A DNA stretch of 24,702 nt from JBEIJQ01 sp040380145 (GCA_040380145.1 JBEIJQ010000024.1:1-24702); one strand, 5' to 3'; numbered from the stretch's first letter, positions 14,813-22,613 are shown. Notes: generated from the sequence alone by a model not told the origin. Made by a program: numbers and translations.

Positions 14813-17455
14813 ATGAAGCCACACCTCCTCCGTCCCGTTTTTTGGAGCCTTTGCCTGCCGGTGGGCCTCTTCGCACTGTCCGCATGCCGCGATTCGGCGC
14901 CCCGCCTGCCGGAAAAAATGCCGCTCCACAGCGACTGGACTTTCCGCCAAGCGGACACGGGGCAGTGGCTGCCCGCCAAAGTGCCCGGCACCGTCCACCA
15001 CGATCTGCTCCGCCACGGACTGATCCCCGATCCGTTCGTGGGCACCAACGAAGATTCGGTGCAATGGGTGGAAAAAAAAGACTGGGAATACCGCTGCTCG
15101 TTCGCCCTCGACGAAAAACGGCTGGCCCGCCAAGGACAGGAACTGGTGTTCGAAGGCCTCGACACCTACGCGGATATCTATCTGAACGACACAATTTTAG
15201 GCTCGGCGGACAACATGTTCCGCACCTGGCGTTTCCCGGTGAAAGACCGTCTGCGCCTCGGCGAAAATTCCCTGCGCGTGGTGTTCCGCTCTCCCATCGA
15301 AGCCGTGGATTCTGCTTGGAAGGCCCTCGGCTACGAACTGCCCGGCGGTGTGCGCACCATGGCCCGGAAAGCCGCTTTCCATTACGGTTGGGACTGGGGC
15401 CCGAGACTCGTCACTTCGGGCATCTGGCGTTCGGTGCACCTCGAAAGTTGGGACGCGGCAAGACTTTCCGATTGGCATGTCCAGTTCCACGAAGTCGGCA
15501 AGGACACCGCTTTTTTGACCGCCCACGCCGTGGTGCGGTCGTTTGATGGCGACCGCAAAGTCAAGCTCAAACTTTGGCGGGACGCTTTTTTTGACGGAAA
15601 AATTTGGACGGACGGTGAGGACCAGCTCCTGGGCGAGACAGAGGCCACCCTCCGCGAAGGCGACAACCGGATATCCGTGAACGGCAACATCGCCTCCCCA
15701 CAACTGTGGTGGTGCAGCGGTCTCGGCGCTCCCAACCTGTACCGCTTGCGGCTGGAAGTTCTGGACGAATACCCTCGACAGATAGACATTTCGGAAAAAT
15801 CCATCGGCCTGCGCAAGATAGAACTGGTGCACGATGAGGACGAGCACGGGAAATCCTTTTATTTCCGTCTGAACGGACTGCCCGTCTTCGCAAAAGGCGC
15901 CAATTACATCCCTCGGCACAGTTTGCAGAGCGGAACCACGGAAGAGGATTGCGAACGCCTGCTGCAAGACGCGGCGGCGGTGAACATGAACATGCTGCGC
16001 GTCTGGGGCGGCGGCATTTACGAAGAGGACTATTTTTACCGGCGCTGCGACGAGATGGGCCTGTTGGTGTGGCAGGATTTCATGTTCGCCTGCGCCATGT
16101 ATCCCGGTGAAGGGCCTTTTCTGGAAAATGTCCGCCAAGAAGCCTCCGACAATGTCAGGCGTTTGCGCGACCACCCCTGCATCGCGCTTTGGTGCGGCAA
16201 CAACGAAAATTCCGAGGCGTGGCACAATTGGGGCTGGCGGGATCCGCTCACGCCCCCTCAGGTCGAAAAAGTGTGGGCAGATTACCAAAAACTCCACTAC
16301 GAAGTGCTTCGGCCCGTCGTCGAAGAACACGGCGGCGGAGTCCGATTCTGGGAGTCTTCGCCCCTGTACGGGCGGGCCGAACAGCGCAGTTTCACCCACG
16401 GCGACGCCCATTATTGGGGCGTTTGGCACGACGGCGAACCTTTCGAGACTTACGCCCAAAGGGTGCCGCGCTTCATGAGCGAGTTCGGCTTCCAATCTTT
16501 CCCCGACCTGCACACCATCGCATCCTATGCCGATTCAGCCGAAAGGTCGCTGACAAGCCCCGTGATGATGGCCCACCAAAAGCATCCGCGGGGCAACCAG
16601 TTGATCCGCAGCTACATGGAAAAGTACTATCAACCGGCCAAAGATTTTTCGGGCTTCGTGTATCTTTCGCAGATGCTGCAGGCCGAGGGCATCTGCGCGG
16701 GCATCGAGGCACACCGCCGCTCACGGCCTTACTGCATGGGCACCTTGTATTGGCAGCTCAACGACTGCTGGCCCGTGGCCTCTTGGTCGGGACGGGATTT
16801 TTACGGACGCTGGAAGGCCCTGCATTACCGATTGAAAGATGCTTTCTCCCCCACCCTCCTTTCCGCCGTGCAGGAAAATGGACGGTTGCGGCTTTTCGGC
16901 ATCCAGGATCCCTTGGCCGACCTTTCGGCAACGCTCACCGTGGAAGCCATGGATTTTCATGGGAAAATTATTTTTTCGGAAAAAAAAGAAGTCGCATTGC
17001 CCGCCGCTTCCTCGTCGGTCGTCTGGGAAAGGCCACTCGCCGAAATGGGCATCGGAGAAAGCGAAAAAAGACGCACTTTCGTCCGCTTTCGGCTGACAAA
17101 TGCCGCGGGCAACGAACTGTCCGTCCGATTTTTTTATTGGGAAAAAACCAAGCTGCTGCAACTGCCCGTCCAAGAATGCACCGCAGAGGTGTTGCCGGCC
17201 GAAAACGGACTTTTTCCCGTGAAAATCAACGCCCGATCCCTCCAACGAGGCGTGGCCCTTCAAGCAGAAGTGCCCGGACGGTGGAGCGACAACTTCTTCG
17301 AAATGGCGCCCGGCGAAACGCGCACGGTGTATTTCACCCCCGAAAAAAACATCGCGCAACTGACCGTGCCCCGCATCCGTACCCTGAACGGAGAAACACT
17401 GGTCTCGCACCCTCGCTGCGGAAACTGCGGCGCGGACGGACGGCTTCGCCGCTGA
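14813..17455 (+). CDS. Glycoside hydrolase family 2 beta-mannosidase, lipoprotein
   Basis: 880 residues. The lipoprotein signal ends in LSAC with Cys25. The GH2 order is seen: a sugar-binding jelly-roll (HSDWTFRQ, VPGTVHHDLL, FEGLDTYADIYLND), an immunoglobulin-like domain, then the TIM barrel with the acid/base in WCGNNE (Glu465) and the nucleophile in MSEFGFQSFP (Glu557). RKAAFHYGWDWGPRLVTSGI is characteristic of beta-mannosidases within GH2. It would release terminal beta-mannose from mannans or N-glycan cores at the outer membrane. No SusC/SusD pair or other glycosidase is nearby, so it is not in a visible polysaccharide-utilisation locus. ATG 14813 is preferred to TTG 14804. It ends only six bases from the convergent thyA stop. 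Confidence 0.93.
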   Translation: MKPHLLRPVFWSLCLPVGLFALSACRDSAPRLPEKMPLHSDWTFRQADTGQWLPAKVPGTVHHDLLRHGLIPDPFVGTNEDSVQWVEKKDWEYRCSFALDEKRLARQGQELVFEGLDTYADIYLNDTILGSADNMFRTWRFPVKDRLRLGENSLRVVFRSPIEAVDSAWKALGYELPGGVRTMARKAAFHYGWDWGPRLVTSGIWRSVHLESWDAARLSDWHVQFHEVGKDTAFLTAHAVVRSFDGDRKVKLKLWRDAFFDGKIWTDGEDQLLGETEATLREGDNRISVNGNIASPQLWWCSGLGAPNLYRLRLEVLDEYPRQIDISEKSIGLRKIELVHDEDEHGKSFYFRLNGLPVFAKGANYIPRHSLQSGTTEEDCERLLQDAAAVNMNMLRVWGGGIYEEDYFYRRCDEMGLLVWQDFMFACAMYPGEGPFLENVRQEASDNVRRLRDHPCIALWCGNNENSEAWHNWGWRDPLTPPQVEKVWADYQKLHYEVLRPVVEEHGGGVRFWESSPLYGRAEQRSFTHGDAHYWGVWHDGEPFETYAQRVPRFMSEFGFQSFPDLHTIASYADSAERSLTSPVMMAHQKHPRGNQLIRSYMEKYYQPAKDFSGFVYLSQMLQAEGICAGIEAHRRSRPYCMGTLYWQLNDCWPVASWSGRDFYGRWKALHYRLKDAFSPTLLSAVQENGRLRLFGIQDPLADLSATLTVEAMDFHGKIIFSEKKEVALPAASSSVVWERPLAEMGIGESEKRRTFVRFRLTNAAGNELSVRFFYWEKTKLLQLPVQECTAEVLPAENGLFPVKINARSLQRGVALQAEVPGRWSDNFFEMAPGETRTVYFTPEKNIAQLTVPRIRTLNGETLVSHPRCGNCGADGRLRR

Positions 17456-17461
17456 AAAACC

Positions 17462-18256
17462 TCAGACCGACACCTCGGCCTTGATGTGGGGATGCGGATC
17501 GTACCCCACCAGTTCGAAGTCCTCGTACCGGAACCCGAAAATGTCGCGCACCTCCGGATTGATGCGCATGGTAGGCAGCGGACGCGGCTCCCGCTCGAGC
17601 TGGAGCCGTGCTTGTTCGAGGTGGTTGTTGTACAAATGCGCGTCCCCGAAGGTGTGCACAAAGTCCCCCGGCTGCAGGTCGCAGACCTGCGCCACCATCA
17701 TCGTGAGCAGCGCGTAAGAAGCGATGTTGAAGGGCACGCCCAAAAATATGTCCGCCGAACGCTGGTACAACTGACAGCTCAGCCGGCCCTCCGCCACATA
17801 GAACTGGAACAGGCAATGGCAGGGCGCCAGGGCCATGGCGTCCAGATCCGCCACGTTCCATGCGCTCACCACCATGCGGCGGGAGTCCGGATTGGTGCGC
17901 AGGGTGTGGACGACCTGCGCGATCTGGTCCACCGCCCGTCCGTCGGGACAGGGCCATGCCCGCCACTGGTGACCGTACACCGGCCCGAGTTCTCCCTGTG
18001 GATCGGCCCATTCGTCCCAGATCCGTACGCCGTTTTCGCGCAGGTAGGCCACATTGGTGTCGCCCTTCAAAAACCACAGCAATTCGTGCACGATGGATTT
18101 GAGATGCAGCTTCTTGGTGGTAACCAGCGGAAATCCCTCCCGAAGATCGAATCGCATCTGCCACCCGAAAACACTGTGCGTGCCCGTGCCCGTCCGATCG
18201 GACTTGGGGCAGCCGTTTTCCAACACATGGCGCAACAGACGATGATATTCCTGCAT
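17462..18256 (-). CDS. thyA: Thymidylate synthase
   Basis: 264 residues from ATG 18256 (MQEYHRLLRHVLENG), the same length as E. coli ThyA. The catalytic Cys146 lies in APCHCLFQFYV, with RTGTGTHSVFG (folate/phosphate loop), Trp-rich VYGHQWRAWPCPDG, DSRRMVVSAWN (phosphate-binding Arg pair), QRSADIFLGVPFNIASYALL and the C-terminal DPHPHIKAEVSV. It makes dTMP from dUMP using methylene-tetrahydrofolate. No folA follows on the minus strand: the downstream neighbour is the convergent beta-mannosidase gene. Its promoter seems to lie about 150 bases upstream, leaving an unusually long leader. Intact. Confidence 0.97.
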   Translation of the reverse strand: MQEYHRLLRHVLENGCPKSDRTGTGTHSVFGWQMRFDLREGFPLVTTKKLHLKSIVHELLWFLKGDTNVAYLRENGVRIWDEWADPQGELGPVYGHQWRAWPCPDGRAVDQIAQVVHTLRTNPDSRRMVVSAWNVADLDAMALAPCHCLFQFYVAEGRLSCQLYQRSADIFLGVPFNIASYALLTMMVAQVCDLQPGDFVHTFGDAHLYNNHLEQARLQLEREPRPLPTMRINPEVRDIFGFRYEDFELVGYDPHPHIKAEVSV

Positions 18257-18402
18257 AAAAAGTGGACTGTCTCCCTGTAATGCCGTCCGGAAATCCCCCC
18301 TAGAACACCACAGGGAACCTTTGAGAAACAGAAACGCGGTGCAGATACTTTGAAACGGAAGAAAGCAATAGACCTGCTTCCGCGACGCAGGATTTGCACG
18401 GT

Positions 18403-18410
18403 CAAATATA
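18403..18410 (-). promoter_or_regulatory. -7 box candidate for thyA
   Basis: TATATTTG on the minus strand matches TAnnTTTG exactly. It implies a leader of roughly 140 bases before thyA ATG 18256. No TTTG at the expected -33 spacing. Confidence 0.4.
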
Positions 18411-18658
18411 GGCACGGGCGCCATTTGTTGGATAGCCTGGGCGGCAGATTGCGAGGGCTCGAAAAGACACCGGAGGATTTCCACCGGTTCAGTTGTGGAT
18501 ACAACCCAACAAGGCCCAATCAACGACCCGATGAACATAGATCGTCCTGAACGGAACGAAAACAATTACCTGTATCTCTCTCTGCGGGATGTTCCAGCCA
18601 TTGGGAACGAATCGGGCACCCGGGGTGTTTCGGCCGTGTCCATTTTTCCAATATTTAG

Positions 18659-18666
18659 TACTTTTG
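18659..18666 (+). promoter_or_regulatory. -7 box candidate for the ATPase-nuclease module
   Basis: TACTTTTG matches TAnnTTTG exactly, 48 bases before ATG 18715. The -33 element is not clear. Confidence 0.42.
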
Positions 18667-18714
18667 CTGAAAGTAAATTATTTTGCCGATGCCGAATATC
18701 CAATTTGCACCAAT

Positions 18715-19796
18715 ATGATCAAGAGCTTTCGTATCAATAATTTCATGGGGCATGCCCCCCTCGAGGTCCGAGACATCCCGGCAATCAATTTGATCATCGG
18801 CAAAAACGATGCGGGCAAGACCAGTTTGTTGAAGCTTTTGTACGCGGTTTCCAAAACTTTCGAGATCTACAACAAGAAAAAAGTAGGGCTTCCCGAGGTG
18901 TCCTTTCGCAAAGAACTCGCTGAAAAACTACAGAATACCTTTATGCCCGACAACAACCATCTGGGCCACTTGGTCCAAAAAGGAGCCAAAGAGAGCCTGT
19001 CGGTAGAAATACAGGTCGGTTTCGGAAAAGGCAGCCACCAATACAAGGAAAAAATCTACTTTTCGTTCGGATCGAAAGCCGAATCTGTGATCAGCGACTG
19101 CACCAAAGTAGAGCCGACCAAGAACACCATCAAAAACGCTCTGTTTATACCGGCCAAAGAACTGCTGACGGCCTTTTCGGATATCCGCTACCTTCGGGAA
19201 AACGAATTCCGCCGCGGATTCGACGATACCTACTTAGACCTGATCAGGTCCCTCGAAACAGAGACCACCAAAGGGCGAGTGAACGACGAACTCAGCACGG
19301 TAAACAAGTCCCTGGAGGACTTGTTCGAAGGCAAAATCGAGCAGACCCGCAAGCCCGAGCAGCCTTTTGTGTTCAACAAAGGCAAGCAAAAATTTTCGAT
19401 GCACCAAACTGCCGAGGGCATCAAGAAAATCGGCATTTTGACCACATTGATCAACAACCGTGCTTTGAACAAAGACACGGTGCTGTTTATGGACGAACCG
19501 GAAACCGCGTTGCATCCGAACGCCATCCGCAAATTGGTGGAAATGCTGGTGGCCATGAGCCAATGTGGCGTACAGATTTTTTGGCATCACACAGCTATTT
19601 CATCATCAAACAGCTCTCCATCACTGCCCAACGAGAAGGCACAGATGTGCATTGTTGGAGCTTGGAAAAAGAAATCGGGGAACCGATCACTTGCTCTGTC
19701 TCCAATCTGAAAGATGGGATTTTGCCCAACAACTCGATCGTGGCGGAATCTTTGGCCATGTACGAAGAAGACATCAAAGTAAAATTGGGACTTTGA
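18715..19796 (+). CDS. OLD/AAA_21-like ABC-type ATPase, apparent single-base frameshift near the 3' end
   Basis: The frame from ATG 18715 (MIKSFRINNFMGH) has Walker A GKNDAGKTS (29-37), LFIPAKELL (143-151) as in AAA_21/OLD-type ATPases, a signature-like TAEGIKKIG (232-240) and Walker B VLFMDEPETALHP (256-268). After VQIF (289) the sense moves to the next frame, which supplies LASHSYFIIKQ with the switch His and runs to TGA 19794-19796. One base added to the T6 run at 19577-19582 restores a 360-residue protein; the span of 1082 bases is one short of a multiple of three. Unshifted, the frame ends at 19710. These ATPases act with nucleases in many phage-defence systems. A putative nuclease starts three bases later. 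GC is clearly lower than in neighbouring genes. Confidence 0.8.
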
Positions 19797-19799
19797 GCC

Positions 19800-20340
19800 A
19801 TGCCTACCGTACCCACGCCATTCGAGGAAAACGGAATCAAGGTCCGTTTCAGGGACGAGAACACTTTCCGTTTTTCGCAATTGTCCGGCTCATCAAAAAT
19901 TGATGGTGCCCAACAGCGTCAGGGAAATGGACATTGGCTGGTACGACAAGTCCCTAGATATTTTGTGGTTGGTCGAATTGAAAGCCTTTTTTGACCCCGA
20001 TAATCCAAAGCACCAGCCCAAGGATTTGTCTATAGAGAACATCCGAAAAGAAGTCTTGGAAGAACTGCTGTTGAAAAGTATACACTCTGTAAGCATGATC
20101 TGCGGCAACAGGTCTGGAACGGCCGTATGTTGGAAAGGAATGTACAAACATTCATCCAAGATCAAATTGGTCCACCTGATGCGGTTTTTGCCCGAGCAAG
20201 ACACGCTGTACACCGATCAATTAGCCAACGACCTTCAGGCCAAGTTCAAGCCTTACAAACATATTTTCAAGGTAGATTCGATCCAGGTCTTGGACTATGA
20301 CTATATCAGGAACAAAGGCTTGTTGGACTGGGTCGTATGA
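19800..20340 (+). CDS. Small PD-(D/E)XK-like nuclease candidate, apparent single-base frameshift
   Basis: Begins at ATG 19800, three bases after the ATPase stop. The first frame reads MPTVPTPFEENGIKVRFRDE and stays credible to about NTFRF; the remainder, HQKLMVPNSVREMDIGWYDK onward, is in the next frame to TGA 20340. Removing one T from the T5 run at 19871-19875 joins them into 179 residues (541 bases is one over a multiple of three). In the joined protein Asp44 (REMDIGW) and Glu59/Lys61 (LVELK), about 15 apart, fit the D...ExK core of PD-(D/E)XK nucleases, each on a strand-like hydrophobic stretch. I do not recognise a named family. An annotation pipeline would probably call only 19900/19903-20340. 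Nuclease function is an inference from a short motif. Confidence 0.62.
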
Positions 20341-20405
20341 GGGGCCTGCTCCCCAAAAATAGACAACCAAGGGGCTAACGGAATGCACGCGCCCCCTCCA
20401 AATCC

Positions 20406-21932
20406 TCACCACAGCACGATCTTCGCCACGGCCTTTCCCAGCCGAAGAGCGTACATGCCGGGCGCAAGTCCGATGGTCGATATGCTCAAGCGGTTGGTGC
20501 CCGCCTGCACGGTTTCGTTCCAAGAGCGGATCGTCTGCCCGTTGGCCGAGACCAGCTGACAGGGCATTTCCTCATATCCGGGAGCGTTGAATTCCAACGC
20601 GATCGGCATACCCGCAGGTGCCGGTTGGGGAAACAGTTTCAAGGTGCCGAGGTCCTGCAGTTCCTGCACACTGGCCACATACGGCTCCACGCCGAACATG
20701 GAGGTGGCCGAGAGCGGGGCGCAGGTGTAGCCCGTGTTGAAGGGCATCACCCGCCAAGCATAGCGCGGGGGCGATCCGACGGGCAAGGGGTTGAAGTTGT
20801 GCTGCGACACATAAAAAGTATCGGCCGTGACCACATCCTCGTAAACGACCGAAAGCCCCTGCAAAAAGCCGACCTGGAAAACATAATGCGTGGCGTTGGG
20901 AACCCGAGACCAACGGAAGGTGATCGCCGTGTCCACCACGAACTGTCCGCCGGTGGGATACAACAGCGTCGGGGATTGCCCGATGGAATCTCGGAAAGGA
21001 TTGTTCTCGTACAACAGATTGGGCCGCTCGTCCAAAATATAAGCGCGCATCAGCGCGATCTGGCCGGGCGAAAAACGCGATTGGCAGCCATCGTCGGCAT
21101 ACGACATGATGAGGCTCGCATCGGAACGGAAATCCACGCCGTTGGGGTCACGCTGAAGAGCGTTGCTCAGACCCTGGTTGTTGCACAGCCAACGATAAGA
21201 AAGGTAATCCGCTTCGGTATCGCAGATCCGATCGGCGGCCGTGGCACAATTGGAGCGGTCCATCAACTCCACCAACGCCGTGTCGAGAATGGTGGTATCG
21301 TTGCCCCAAAGCGTGTCGCGGAAATTCGTGTAATCGTACACCAAGCTGTCGGGCGTGGGGTCGTTGTAGTTGTAAGTCTTGCCTTCCCAACCGATGAAGG
21401 GGTGCTGACAATTGAAGTAGTGACCGGATTCGTGCGCCCAAGTATGGCCGTCCAAACAAGAGGTGGCCATGATGTTGCCAGCAAAACGCATGTTGTAGCC
21501 ACAGTTGCCCGCCGCATTGGCCACGATGTAGGAGTTCATCGTGTTGGGCACATTGTATTGGAACATGAAATTGGCGCCGTCCACGATGTCGGTGTGGTTG
21601 TTGAAAGCCGAATTGGCGATCCGGCGCGGCAGACCGGCCATGAAAAATTGAATGTTCGCCGCCCTGTAATCGATGTTCATCTGGCAAAAAGCCTCCAACA
21701 CCTTGTCGGTGCGCACAAAACCGCTCGTGTCGCTTTGCCCTACGATGTGCACGGTGACGGGGATAAAGAGCGTGGACTGCCCCCGCGTGTCGAAATGGGC
21801 AGGCTGTGCAGTGTAGCGGAGGTACCATTCATCGAGGTGGTCGGCAGAGCCGCAGGGCTGCAAGTGGTCGTGCTGGGCGTTCAGGACGCCGGCAAGACCA
21901 AAAACGAACAGGGCAGAGTAGAATAGACGCAT
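20406..21932 (-). CDS. Secreted M43-like (pappalysin/metzincin) metalloprotease with T9SS-type C-terminal domain
   Basis: 508 residues. A signal peptide (MRLFYSALFVFGLAGVLNAQ) is followed by a metzincin domain with the zinc motif HESGHYFNCQH (167-177; Glu168 catalytic) and a Met-turn IMSYADDGC (275-283) followed by FSPGQIALMR, the layout of M43 peptidases. Several Cys suggest disulfides. A fibronectin-III-like module (about 330-415: LLYPTGGQFVVDTAITFRWS, THYVFQVGF) precedes a C-terminal domain of some 80 residues (LKLFPQPAPAGMPIALEF, NGQTIRSW, LAPGMYALRL) that resembles the T9SS type A sorting signal. Expected fate is export across the outer membrane by the PorT-containing T9SS and release or surface attachment. 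It follows the bactofilin gene after 21 bases. Confidence 0.86.
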   Translation of the reverse strand: MRLFYSALFVFGLAGVLNAQHDHLQPCGSADHLDEWYLRYTAQPAHFDTRGQSTLFIPVTVHIVGQSDTSGFVRTDKVLEAFCQMNIDYRAANIQFFMAGLPRRIANSAFNNHTDIVDGANFMFQYNVPNTMNSYIVANAAGNCGYNMRFAGNIMATSCLDGHTWAHESGHYFNCQHPFIGWEGKTYNYNDPTPDSLVYDYTNFRDTLWGNDTTILDTALVELMDRSNCATAADRICDTEADYLSYRWLCNNQGLSNALQRDPNGVDFRSDASLIMSYADDGCQSRFSPGQIALMRAYILDERPNLLYENNPFRDSIGQSPTLLYPTGGQFVVDTAITFRWSRVPNATHYVFQVGFLQGLSVVYEDVVTADTFYVSQHNFNPLPVGSPPRYAWRVMPFNTGYTCAPLSATSMFGVEPYVASVQELQDLGTLKLFPQPAPAGMPIALEFNAPGYEEMPCQLVSANGQTIRSWNETVQAGTNRLSISTIGLAPGMYALRLGKAVAKIVLW

Positions 21933-21953
21933 AAAAAACTGGGAAAAACAGGT

Positions 21954-22316
21954 TTAGGCTTGCTTGCCGGTACCAGGCCCGATCTGGCAGTCGCCGTTCA
22001 AAATCGCACCTTCGTCCACGATCAGTTTGCCGGCCCGAAAAACACCGTTCACATTGGCCGTGGGCATGAGGTGCAAGGTGTCGGAAAGGTGGCATTCGCC
22101 CTCGAAGAAACCTTCCATCGTGAGCTTTTCACCGCGTATATTGCCGTTGATAGCGCCTTTTTTTCCCATGATGATCTTACCGTTGCAGTCCACATCGCCG
22201 AGGATCTTGCCGTCGAGGCGGACATTGGCCGTGGTCGAAAAATCGCCGGTGATGACCGTTCCCTCGGCGATGAAGCAGGTATCGTTGGATTCCGTGAGGT
22301 TGTTGATGTTGGACAT
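21954..22316 (-). CDS. Bactofilin (polymer-forming cytoskeletal protein)
   Basis: 120 residues with the bactofilin (DUF583) right-handed beta-helix: repeated short strands and glycines in FIAEGTVITGDFSTTANVRL, DGKILGDVDCNGKIIMGKKG, AINGNIRGEKLTMEGFFEGE and VNGVFRAGKLIVDEGAILNG. Bactofilins self-assemble without nucleotide into filaments that position cell-wall enzymes or other proteins at the inner membrane. Flanking tails are short, as is usual. It precedes the M43-like protease in the same direction, 21 bases apart, probably on one transcript; a functional link is not obvious. The leader carries an ACGTC/GACGT inverted repeat very close to the start. Confidence 0.92.
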   Translation of the reverse strand: MSNINNLTESNDTCFIAEGTVITGDFSTTANVRLDGKILGDVDCNGKIIMGKKGAINGNIRGEKLTMEGFFEGECHLSDTLHLMPTANVNGVFRAGKLIVDEGAILNGDCQIGPGTGKQA

Positions 22317-22321
22317 ATTGA

Positions 22322-22335
22322 ACGTCAGGTGACGT
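22322..22335. promoter_or_regulatory. Inverted repeat just upstream of the bactofilin start
   Basis: ACGTCAGGTGACGT is a palindrome (ACGTCA, two bases, TGACGT) six bases before the bactofilin ATG and downstream of its -7 box. It could be an operator or a start-occluding hairpin. On the plus strand it is followed by G and eight T, so it could also stop plus-strand transcription. Confidence 0.35.
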
Positions 22336-22368
22336 GTTTTTTTTCAGAAAAAAGGAAAAAAATTTTTG

Positions 22369-22376
22369 CAAAAATA
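22369..22376 (-). promoter_or_regulatory. -7 box of the bactofilin-protease unit
   Basis: TATTTTTG on the minus strand matches TAnnTTTG, 53 bases before the bactofilin start. The expected -33 zone falls in the CAATTC/GAATTG palindrome at 22379-22396 and has no TTTG. Confidence 0.42.
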
Positions 22377-22395
22377 ATCAATTCCCCGTTGAATT

Positions 22396-22613
22396 GTAGG
22401 GGCGGGGCTTGCCCCCGCCCATTCCCGAAAATCGCCGCCGTCCAAAAATCGCCCCCGCCATACCCAACGATTGCCCCCGCCGATAACCCGAATTGTTTTG
22501 GCGTATCCCGGGCCAGGGCGGGGGCGAGCCCCGCCCCAACAAGCCCCGCCCTTAAACCCATTGCCAGGGCGGGGGCGAGCCCCGCCCCAACAAGCCCCGC
22601 CCTTAAACCCATT
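22396..22613. repeat. GC-rich REP-like palindromic repeats, with a 51-base tandem duplication
   Basis: Positions 22512-22562 and 22563-22613 are exact tandem copies of a 51-base unit. Each holds a hairpin with an 8-base stem, GGGCGGGG and CCCCGCCC around GCGAG, then a further GCCCCGCCC arm. At about 22399-22421 the near-inverse sequence GGGGCGGGGCTTGCCCCCGC occurs, and CGCCCCCGCC-type cores recur near 22459 and 22479. The second tandem copy runs into feoB, supplying its stop codon (22603-22605) and last codons. Such palindromes resemble REP or small non-autonomous elements and probably form strong structures at the feoB 3' end. Confidence 0.8.

Larger units (their letters stand above)
18257..18714. 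other. 458-base intergenic region between thyA and the ATPase module
   Basis: No convincing gene on either strand; the short frames here have no recognisable content. It is the divergent region that must carry the thyA promoter (minus) and the ATPase promoter (plus). Base composition falls from the GC-rich thyA side toward the AT-richer module, consistent with a junction of inserted DNA. No flanking repeat, integrase or tRNA was seen. Confidence 0.6.

Noticed and set aside
13843..15546. 567-codon plus-strand frame across the lipoprotein and beta-mannosidase genes
   Set aside because: It overlaps real genes on both strands and has shadow-like composition throughout.
14822..17455. Polysaccharide-utilisation locus around the beta-mannosidase
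   Set aside because: No SusC/SusD pair, sensor-regulator or second glycosidase is present nearby.
18495..18740. Small plus-strand frame of 81 codons upstream of the ATPase
   Set aside because: It overlaps the ATPase start in a different frame and shows no recognisable or strand-biased content.
19577..19582. Programmed -1 frameshifting as the main explanation of the ATPase shift
   Set aside because: The T6 run does not form a standard X-XXY-YYZ heptamer in the zero frame, no downstream stimulator was evident, and two other homopolymer shifts nearby favour sequencing error or decay.
20341..20405. Terminator between the convergent nuclease and protease genes
   Set aside because: Only a four-base GGGG/CCCC stem was found, too weak to call.
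22396..22613. CRISPR array
   Set aside because: The GC-rich units are directly tandem or degenerate with no regular unique spacers, and no cas gene is near.
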